Positions 30,101 through 36,278 of a DNA stretch of 36,278 nucleotides are shown here, in pieces; position 1 is the stretch's first letter; each line of letters starts with the position of its first letter. The position numbers were made by a program, and so were the translations under genes. The notes beneath the pieces are model-generated. The model was not told the origin of the DNA. It worked only from the letters and a program-made list of their open reading frames with translations, and made no database searches. The stretch comes from Verrucomicrobiales bacterium (GTDB taxonomy: Bacteria; Verrucomicrobiota; Verrucomicrobiia; Verrucomicrobiales; DEV007): NCBI GenBank assembly GCA_028281705.1, contig JANQJH010000497.1:1-36278 (forward strand), given 5' to 3'.

Positions 30101-30904
30101 AACGAGATTCTTTACCCGGTGCGGGGTCGGAGTTGTTCCACCAATGCCATGCCTCATTTGGCGAACAAGTTCACCTCCTACCACGACTGGGGATTGGCGC
30201 CGTTGAACGAAATCTACGAGGAGAAGGAACTCGTGGAGTCGCTGCTCATGAAAGCCACCACCTTGGATAGCGGCGTGCTCATCAACGAGGGGGGAAGCTT
30301 CACCTTCCGTCCCCTCCCACACATCGCGCAGATCGCACCTGTTTTCGGGGTCGTGGCCCAGGAGATCGATGGCGACGGATTTCCCGACCTCTATCTCGTG
30401 CAGAACTTCTACGGACCGCAGGTGGAGACCGGCCACATGGATGGGGGCGTGAGCCTGTTTCTCCGGGGGCGGGGCGATGGCACCTTTGAGCCGGTTTGGC
30501 CCGATAAGAGTGGGCTTATCGTACCGGGTGACGCCATGAGCTTGGCCGTGACGGATCTCAACGGCGATGCCCGGCCGGACTTCCTCATCGGGCGCAACCA
30601 GGATACCATGATGGCCTTCGAGAATCACACTTCGGCGGGGAAGACGGTGATGGTGCATTTGCAAGGCCCGAAGAAGAATCCTTCGGCCATCGGTGCGCGG
30701 GTGAGCCTCAAAGCTTCGGACGGCGCCGTACAGACAGCCGAGGTCTTCGGTGGTTCGGGCTATCTTTCGCAGTCCACGCCGGCCTTGACCTTCGGCCTGG
30801 GCCAAAGCGAGACCCCGATTTCGATCACCGTTCGATGGCCCGACGGCCAGTCCAAGGTGTATTCCAGCGGGCTTACCGGTCCCGTGATCACTCTGAGCCC
30901 CTGA
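27182..30904 (+). CDS. CRTAC1 family lipoprotein: two FG-GAP/VCBS propeller plus ASPIC/UnbV units in tandem
   Basis: Lipobox MIRFFAIATVITLAAC; many DxDxDGxxD FG-GAP motifs; UnbV-type ends 'IERLVIDWPSGHRQEL' and 'PISITVRWPDGQSKVY'. Confidence 0.9.
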   Translation: MIRFFAIATVITLAACGSKKDNSTSRNAGSSESSSAGTVVSTPLGSRSEGGEALFTRLDPGVTGVDFVNPVKEPRSHPMRRLYASSMVTGGVAVGDVDGDGRPDLFFANGPTENGLYRQTEAFQFENITEKAGVGGGNHWGVGVAMVDIENDGDLDIYVCNHGTPNQLFLNNGQAVFSEAAKSYGLDLLEASHTPAFCDYNLDGNLDLFLLTNKYYHPEGKFPENAPVATMVNGKVVPKPEYARYVRIKGVRRDPRGNVIADWEDWGRPDHLYRNNGDATFTDVTTQVGINSSGWGLSATWWDYNDDGYPDLYVGNDFNSPDYFYRNNGDGTFTNIVEAMVPHTTWFSMGADFGDLNQDGWFDFLIADMSGTNHYKQKTAMGAMSDSAEFLATAVPRQYMRNALFLGTGRERFMEGAYLGGFSGTDWTWTVKLCDFDNDGRDDVYFTNGMSKNYNESDNQAAVEVKVGETQWDRHVRAGTPELREQNLAYRNLGDLHFEDVSQTWGLDHVGMSFSSVHSDLDRDGDLDLVVVNLDEPASVYRNDSQTGNRVLISLEGTASNPQGIGARVSLEAAGQTQRRQNITMRGYMASHEPILHFGVGEATAIERLVIDWPSGHRQELRDLAVNHHHRLTEPEGKPPVRPHKREPEKPLFKQSKVVDAFKHVENDYDDFVDQPLLPNKQSQYGPGLALGDIDGDGAEDFVLSSAASQHLLFGKKNSDGSFTRQSPFEKNPPTQNYHYVEELGLLLFEADGDGDLDLYVVSGGYEWKIGTKYQVLLQDRLYKNDGQGQFTLDREGLPPMVSSGGTVIAADWDRDGDLDLFVGGRVVGGKYPTTPRSYLLGNEGGRFRDVTEMAAPELQSTGMVTSALATDVDNDGYLDLLVAHEWGPVKYYRNQEGRAFQDETEAAGLAELTGWWNSLAGADFDRDGDLDYVVGNFGHNTKYHASKEKPTLLYYGDFEKSGSPQIVEAEFENEILYPVRGRSCSTNAMPHLANKFTSYHDWGLAPLNEIYEEKELVESLLMKATTLDSGVLINEGGSFTFRPLPHIAQIAPVFGVVAQEIDGDGFPDLYLVQNFYGPQVETGHMDGGVSLFLRGRGDGTFEPVWPDKSGLIVPGDAMSLAVTDLNGDARPDFLIGRNQDTMMAFENHTSAGKTVMVHLQGPKKNPSAIGARVSLKASDGAVQTAEVFGGSGYLSQSTPALTFGLGQSETPISITVRWPDGQSKVYSSGLTGPVITLSP

Positions 30905-30936
30905 CCGCTGAGGTAGCCAAGAACTAGAGAAACCCG

Positions 30937-31161
30937 ATGATCAAATCGAAGCGCTCGCTCTACGCCTATAGCTTGGGCGCCCTGGTCTTCACCGTGCCCT
31001 GGTTTTTCACTCCGCAGGAGCGCCTGCCCCACACGATTCTTGGATTTCCTACTTGGGCCTTTTACGCGGTGGTGGCATCGATCCTCTATGCCAGTTTCAT
31101 TGCCTACTGTCTGCAACGCCATTGGGACCTCTCCGCCAGCGGGGACGACAACGAAGAATAG
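30937..31161 (+). CDS. Small two-TM membrane protein (possibly DUF3311-like)
   Basis: 74 aa: 'LVFTVPWFFTPQERLPHTILGFPTWAFYAVVASILYASFIAYCLQ'; lies between two co-oriented genes. Confidence 0.6.
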   Translation: MIKSKRSLYAYSLGALVFTVPWFFTPQERLPHTILGFPTWAFYAVVASILYASFIAYCLQRHWDLSASGDDNEE

Positions 31162-31183
31162 GAAGACCGCGACGAGTCAGCGG

Positions 31184-33976
31184 TTGGTTAGCGCGCGGAC
31201 CATCCTTCTTGGTATCGTGATGGGTGGTGCCGTCGTGAGCGGCCGTGCCGAGGAAGCGATCCCCAACGTGGCCATGCCGGGTCAGTATCCCTACGCGGAT
31301 CTCGAGGGTGGGCGTGCTCCGTATCGATTGGCGCATGAGACGGTCAACGAGGCCCGTCTCTACGATTTCTACCAGCGCCAGGCCGACTACTACATGGCCA
31401 AACCAGCAAACGAGGTGCCCGATCTCTTGCCGGCATACCCGGGACTCGATGGAGGCGAGCACGGGCATTGGGGAAAACACAGCCAGAACCAGCACGAGGA
31501 CGGCCGGTGGAACGGGATCGATCACGGCTCGATGCTGACCCAAGTTTTTCGCGTGCCCGACGAGGACCTCGTGGTCCTCAAAGGCATCTCCGTGAAATTG
31601 GGTAACGGCGTCTCCACTTGTTTTGATCCCCAAACTCTGACCTATCGCACCGTGTGGTCCGGTGGCTTCATCTCCTTTCACCCCTTCCGCTGGGGAACTT
31701 CACGCAATGCCCAACCTGTGGGCGATCCGTGGTACCTCGATCGGAATACCGGGCTCGAGACGGGCAGTGAAGGCACCTACTTGGGACTCTATCGTCATGG
31801 CGAACGCGTTCTTTTCCACTATCAAATAGGCCAAACGGAGATTCTCGATACGCCCGGGCTCACGCCCTCGGGGGCCTTTCGGCGGACGCTCCGTTTTGCC
31901 AAGGGCAATGCTAGTGGAGGAGAGATTCGCCTGTCTGCCGGCTTTGCGGGTCATGTGCGCCTCATCGGTCACGCCGGTTTCGAGGGGCGGATCGATACCC
32001 GGGGAGAGCGGCATTGGTTGGCGGTGGAAAAGGCTGAGCCGGGAGCCATGGCTTCACTGATCTATGTCAGGGATCCCGAAGACGATGTCGGTGAGGCCCC
32101 GCAACCGCCGGCATTTTCCGAACTGATCCAGGGCGGCGCCCCGGCCTGGCCCCAGACGGTGACGACAGCCGGCACGCTGGGTGAAGTGATAGAGGGTTCG
32201 GCCTACATCACGGACACGCTAACCGTTCCCTACGAGAATCCTTTCCAATCAATCATGCAATTGAGCGGGATCGCTTTCGCCCCGTCCGGCGTGGCCTATG
32301 TCACCACGTTGGCAGGCGAAGTTTGGTCTGTTTCCGGCATTGATGATGATCTCGATGAACTGGTATGGAAACGCTTTGCCTCGGGCTTCAATCAACCGGT
32401 CGGCATTCGCATCGATCCCGACGGGATGTATGTCCTCGATCGGGGACAGATCACGCGCTTGCACGATCTCAATCGGGATGGTGAAGCCGACTATTACGAG
32501 AACTACGCCAATGATTTCGGCGGTTACAACCGCAGCCACAGCCATACCTTCGGTTTGCACCGGACGAAGGATGGGGCCTTTCATTTCACGCAACGGGAGA
32601 GTATCCTGCGGACGGGGCCCGATCGAAAAACCGAGGTTCAGGCTTCAGGCGTGCGCAACTGCATGGGTATCGGAGGCTCGGACACCTTCTTTTGGGTAGG
32701 CCCGCAGGAGGGTTCCTGGACGCCGGCGTCTTCCATCATCGAAGTCCATCCCCGTGAATTTTACGGTTTGCCTAACCGGGATGCCAAAATGGGCACCAGC
32801 ATCGCTTCGGCGCTCTGCTACATCCCGCGGGGCGTGGAGAACTCCGTCGGCGGCATGGTGGAGATTGCGAGTGACCAATGGGGGCCTTTCAAAGGGACTC
32901 ATGTTGGATTGAGCTATGGTTCCGGTCTGCATTATTTGATTCTCCGCGATGCCAGCAATCAACGGCCTCAAGGAGCGGTCGTGCCCTTGGAAGGGGAATT
33001 CCTCGCCGGCGCGGTTCGCGGGGCGTTTCATCCCCAGGATGGCCAGCTCTATGTCGCCGGTCTCGATGGCTGGGGCGATTATTCGATTGAGGATGGTTGC
33101 CTGCATCGCGTCCGTTATCACGGGGGTCCGGTTTACAAACCGTCAGGGTTTCGCGTCTATGCCAACGGACTGCGGGTCGACTTTCCCGTGGCCTTGGAGT
33201 CTGAGAGCGTTGCCAACCATTCCCGGAACATCTTTGCCCACGCCTGGAACTACGAATACGCCAAGCGTTATGGTTCGCCCGAGTTCTCTGCCAGGCGGCC
33301 GGATTCGCTGGGTCATGATAGAATACCCGTGCGCTCGGTGGCCTTGTTAGAGAACGGTCGATCGATTTTTGTCGAAATGCCCGCGATGGAACCCGTGATG
33401 CAACTGCATCTCCGGATGCATCTCGTGGCGGCGGACGGTACGCCCTTCAAGACGGATCTCTTTGCCTCTCCCATGTATTTCGGCGAACACTTTCAGCATC
33501 CGGAATTGGCCCCGCCGGTTCCGGGCAAGCCCACCGCGATCGCACTTCGGGTGGAAGGTCCGCAGGAAGCCATTCCCGATGAATCCGGGGAGCCCGTCGA
33601 GGGCGGGCGCGAGCTCCTCGTGGAGGCAGCCGGTGGCCTGCTGTTCAAGCAAACGCGCCTCGAAGCCCGCCCGGGCGGAGCCTTGGCCCTGCGCTTGAAG
33701 AACACGGACGTCATGCCGCACAACCTGGTCTTGGTGCAGACCGGTGAGGCCCAGAAAGTCGGCATGGCCTCATTCGCCATGCTCAACGATCCCGAAGCGG
33801 GAAAGAAGCACTACGTGCCCGACCTCGACGAGGTCATCGCCCACACACCCGTCATCGAGGCGGGGAAAGAGCATCTCTTGCACTTTCGCGCTCCGCAGAA
33901 ATCAGGCGAGTACCCTTACATCTGCACCTTTCCCGGTCACTGGCAGGCCATGCAGGGGGTGCTGGTCGTGAAGTGA
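31184..33976 (+). CDS. DUF6797-like beta-propeller protein with C-terminal azurin/plastocyanin-like copper domain
   Basis: N-terminal signal-like MVSARTILLGIVMGGAVVSGRAEE with TTG start (uncertain); 'YVTTLAGEVWSVSG', 'PVGIRIDPDGMYVLDRGQITRLHDLNRDGEADYYE'; C-term 'VMPHNLVLV...GEYPYICTFPGHWQAMQGVLVVK'. Confidence 0.8.
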   Translation: MVSARTILLGIVMGGAVVSGRAEEAIPNVAMPGQYPYADLEGGRAPYRLAHETVNEARLYDFYQRQADYYMAKPANEVPDLLPAYPGLDGGEHGHWGKHSQNQHEDGRWNGIDHGSMLTQVFRVPDEDLVVLKGISVKLGNGVSTCFDPQTLTYRTVWSGGFISFHPFRWGTSRNAQPVGDPWYLDRNTGLETGSEGTYLGLYRHGERVLFHYQIGQTEILDTPGLTPSGAFRRTLRFAKGNASGGEIRLSAGFAGHVRLIGHAGFEGRIDTRGERHWLAVEKAEPGAMASLIYVRDPEDDVGEAPQPPAFSELIQGGAPAWPQTVTTAGTLGEVIEGSAYITDTLTVPYENPFQSIMQLSGIAFAPSGVAYVTTLAGEVWSVSGIDDDLDELVWKRFASGFNQPVGIRIDPDGMYVLDRGQITRLHDLNRDGEADYYENYANDFGGYNRSHSHTFGLHRTKDGAFHFTQRESILRTGPDRKTEVQASGVRNCMGIGGSDTFFWVGPQEGSWTPASSIIEVHPREFYGLPNRDAKMGTSIASALCYIPRGVENSVGGMVEIASDQWGPFKGTHVGLSYGSGLHYLILRDASNQRPQGAVVPLEGEFLAGAVRGAFHPQDGQLYVAGLDGWGDYSIEDGCLHRVRYHGGPVYKPSGFRVYANGLRVDFPVALESESVANHSRNIFAHAWNYEYAKRYGSPEFSARRPDSLGHDRIPVRSVALLENGRSIFVEMPAMEPVMQLHLRMHLVAADGTPFKTDLFASPMYFGEHFQHPELAPPVPGKPTAIALRVEGPQEAIPDESGEPVEGGRELLVEAAGGLLFKQTRLEARPGGALALRLKNTDVMPHNLVLVQTGEAQKVGMASFAMLNDPEAGKKHYVPDLDEVIAHTPVIEAGKEHLLHFRAPQKSGEYPYICTFPGHWQAMQGVLVVK

Positions 33977-33977
33977 T

Positions 33978-35030
33978 TTAATTTTGATAGGCAGGAGACG
34001 ATTCGGCGATCCGTACATCCGGCAGGCTCACGAGGAGGCCGATCGTGGCCCAGGCTGATCCCAGATAGATGGACGTCGGGATCGCCTCCGTCTTGTTCTT
34101 TGCCTTGGTGCTCTTGACCAGCCACGATCCGTTGGGGCGTTGGGTGGAGACGAGGTATTGCTGGGCGCGTGGCACGGCCGGGTGATCGGTGGGCTGGCCC
34201 ACTTCCATGAGACCGTAAAGTGCCAGGCCGGTAGCCAGGGCGTCGCTGGGATCTCCCATGATCCAGGCCCAGCCACCGTCACTGTTTTGCCGGCTGAGGA
34301 GGTCGTTGGTCGCCTCCTCGAGCTTCACCGATGGGGCGTTATCCTGGCGATGGGCGCGCATCATGGTGAGGGCTGACCACTCGGTACTGAGTCCCGATTC
34401 CTGAGAGGTTGCTAGGGCACTCTCTGCTTTTGCGCGACTCTGCTCGATACGCGGATGCTCGCCCGGTTCACGGGCGAAGTCGTCCAAGGCCAGCAGGGCC
34501 CACATGGTGGAGACGGAGACGGTTTCATCGAGTGGACGTTTCTGTGAGGGTAACTGTCCGTTGGCGCCCCACAGGCCATCGGCGCGCTGCCCATCGAGGA
34601 GCATGTCCTTGAAGCGCTCGAAGATGGGGGTTTCGTCTTTGGCCACCGGCATATGACGACTCCCGAGGACGAGTTGACTCAAGCCCTCAAGGTTGCGTGA
34701 GCCCACCGGGTCCCCGTCTTCGCGCAGCGAGAGTTGTTTCGTCAGGGACCAGTCGCGCCAGAGCGCCAGGCGGTCGCCATCCACTTGGAAGCCGCGTCGG
34801 GCCGCCTCTTCGTGACTCCAGAGAAGGAGCGCCGTGTGATGACAGGAAACACATTTCTTTCTCCCCATCCACCAAACACCCTTCTCTTCCAGGAAGGGCA
34901 GGCTCTTCTCCACCGCTCGACGGATCTCGGTCTGAGCTTTGGATTCCGCGGCGGAGATGGCGAGGCATGCGACAATAAGACAGAGGAGTAGCGCAAGCGG
35001 GCGCTGTGGTGATGAAAGGCGGCAGGTCAT
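33978..35030 (-). CDS. Secreted prenyltransferase/squalene-cyclase-like repeat protein with CXXCH motif
   Basis: Signal peptide MTCRLSSPQRPLALLLCLIVACLAISA; 'RKKCVSCHHTALLLWSH'; repeats 'LLSRQNSDGGWAWIMGDPSDALATGLALYGL' and 'YLVSTQRPNGSW'. ATG at 35030 preferred over TTG at 35039. Confidence 0.8.
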   Translation of the reverse strand: MTCRLSSPQRPLALLLCLIVACLAISAAESKAQTEIRRAVEKSLPFLEEKGVWWMGRKKCVSCHHTALLLWSHEEAARRGFQVDGDRLALWRDWSLTKQLSLREDGDPVGSRNLEGLSQLVLGSRHMPVAKDETPIFERFKDMLLDGQRADGLWGANGQLPSQKRPLDETVSVSTMWALLALDDFAREPGEHPRIEQSRAKAESALATSQESGLSTEWSALTMMRAHRQDNAPSVKLEEATNDLLSRQNSDGGWAWIMGDPSDALATGLALYGLMEVGQPTDHPAVPRAQQYLVSTQRPNGSWLVKSTKAKNKTEAIPTSIYLGSAWATIGLLVSLPDVRIAESSPAYQN

Positions 35031-35035
35031 GGCGA

Positions 35036-36278
35036 TCAATCATTTTGTTCGTTTGGAATCGGCAGGTTCAGCATCAGTGCCTTGACGAACTGAACGGGAG
35101 GCGAGCCGAAGGAGAGGGCCTTGTCGTGGTAGGTCTTCAGTTTGAAATCGTCACCCCAAGCCTTCTCCACTTCGCGACGCAGATCCCAGTGTTCCTGCGT
35201 TCCCACGAAATAGGTGCTGAGCTGAACGGAGGTGAGCTGAGCCCGGGTCCACTTGCCGGCCGCTTCGCGCTCTTCCTGAAACCCTCCTTCAATCATGAGG
35301 CGCATGGCCTCGTCTTCCGTCATCCCGTCGACGTGGATGGCCTGGTCGATCATGGCATTGGTGATCCCACGCAGGTACCATTTGAGATTGATCAATCGCA
35401 TGCGATCATCCCCGTCGAGGTAACCGGCATCGACCATCACGCGTTCGCTGTAGACGGCCCAGCCTTCGACGAAGGTGCCCGAGGATAGGATCGCCCTCAC
35501 GGGCGAGGGATACTGATTGGAATGGGCTAACTGAAGATAGTGACCGGGAATGGCTTCATGCATGCTGAGATCGTGCATGGACCAGGTGTTGTATTCTCTG
35601 AGGAAGGAATTGACCTGCTTTTCATCCCATTCCTCGGGAATGGGCGATACCGCGTAGTACGTCTTCAAGCCGCGATCCAGGGGGCCAGGGGAATCGCAGT
35701 AGGCAAAAGACACGCCTCGCCGGAACTCCGGCATGAGGATGATCTCCAGGGGCTCTGTCGCCGGTGTCACGATTTCGTGATCGACGATGAACTGGTTGGC
35801 ATACGCCACCTGCTCCCGGGCCGCTTGCACAATCTCGTCCCGGCCCGGAGCATCGAGGTAGGTGACCTCGAGGGCCGCGCGGATGATGGCCTGTTGGTAG
35901 GCTTCGGAAGGAGTGTCGGGAAACGAAGCCAGAGGATACTGTTTTTGGTAGATCCGCTTGCTCACGGTATACATCTCCCGGCGCACGCGACGAAACTCGC
36001 TCTCGGCGCGCTCCTTGATCTCTTGGCGGGTCAACGGAGTCAATAAGGTGAACCTGAGCTTCTCGTCAAAGAGATCCGCGTTGATGCGAAAGTCCGCCTT
36101 GGCGACCGGGAGCACTTTTTCCACAAGCCAGGCCTCGTGGTTTTCCACCTCGCGCCGGGCCACGGTCATGGCGTCTTCCAGTGCCTGCCGATCCGCCTCA
36201 TCGAGTTTGCCTAACTGAGGCACAACCATGTCGTCCAGGATTGAGAGCAGTCCCCGATTCTGCCGCACCGCCGTTTCG
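35036..36278 (-). CDS. DUF885 family protein (M32-like/metalloprotease-like), N-terminus beyond window
   Basis: 'YNTWSMHDLSMHEAIPGHYLQLAHSNQ' (HExxx.H-like), 'FVEGWAVYSERVMVDAGYLDGDDRMRLINLKWYLRGITNAMIDQAIHVDGMTEDEAMRLM'. The frame appears open to the window edge. Confidence 0.88.
   Translation of the reverse strand, partial: ETAVRQNRGLLSILDDMVVPQLGKLDEADRQALEDAMTVARREVENHEAWLVEKVLPVAKADFRINADLFDEKLRFTLLTPLTRQEIKERAESEFRRVRREMYTVSKRIYQKQYPLASFPDTPSEAYQQAIIRAALEVTYLDAPGRDEIVQAAREQVAYANQFIVDHEIVTPATEPLEIILMPEFRRGVSFAYCDSPGPLDRGLKTYYAVSPIPEEWDEKQVNSFLREYNTWSMHDLSMHEAIPGHYLQLAHSNQYPSPVRAILSSGTFVEGWAVYSERVMVDAGYLDGDDRMRLINLKWYLRGITNAMIDQAIHVDGMTEDEAMRLMIEGGFQEEREAAGKWTRAQLTSVQLSTYFVGTQEHWDLRREVEKAWGDDFKLKTYHDKALSFGSPPVQFVKALMLNLPIPNEQND

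Noticed and set aside
1-36278. Apparent recurrence of CTAAC/GTTAG pentamers
   Set aside because: A rough count was not above what base composition would give, so not treated as a signal.

Overview
The window is a roughly 36 kb, GC-rich bacterial chromosome segment. Its content (DUF5060, DUF6797, LamG/TSP3 giant exoproteins, CRTAC1 ASPIC/UnbV, Planctomycete-type cytochromes) suggests a Verrucomicrobia/PVC-like host. I found no rRNA, tRNA, CRISPR, IS element or intact prophage. Main blocks: (i) 5'-truncated hypothetical; DUF5060 protein; AAA ATPase with a PD-(D/E)XK-like DUF234 C-terminus, preceded by a palindromic array with an exact 46-bp period; an orphan phage tailspike/pectin-lyase-like protein. 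(ii) An octaheme cytochrome c plus small membrane protein pair, divergent from a giant LamG/TSP3/PA14-like exoprotein. (iii) A frameshifted Uma2 gene. (iv) A long minus-strand directon: cytochrome domain lipoprotein, signal-peptide methyltransferase, APC permease, LamG/TSP3 giant, lamin-tail/CotH giant, SWIM-SNF2 helicase, membrane protein. (v) A plus-strand run: double CRTAC1 lipoprotein, small membrane protein, DUF6797-azurin-like fusion. (vi) A cyclase-like repeat protein with a CXXCH motif and a truncated DUF885 protein. The most unusual non-coding structure is the alternating inverted-repeat array at 3785-3892. All family calls come from reading the translations; no database search was run.
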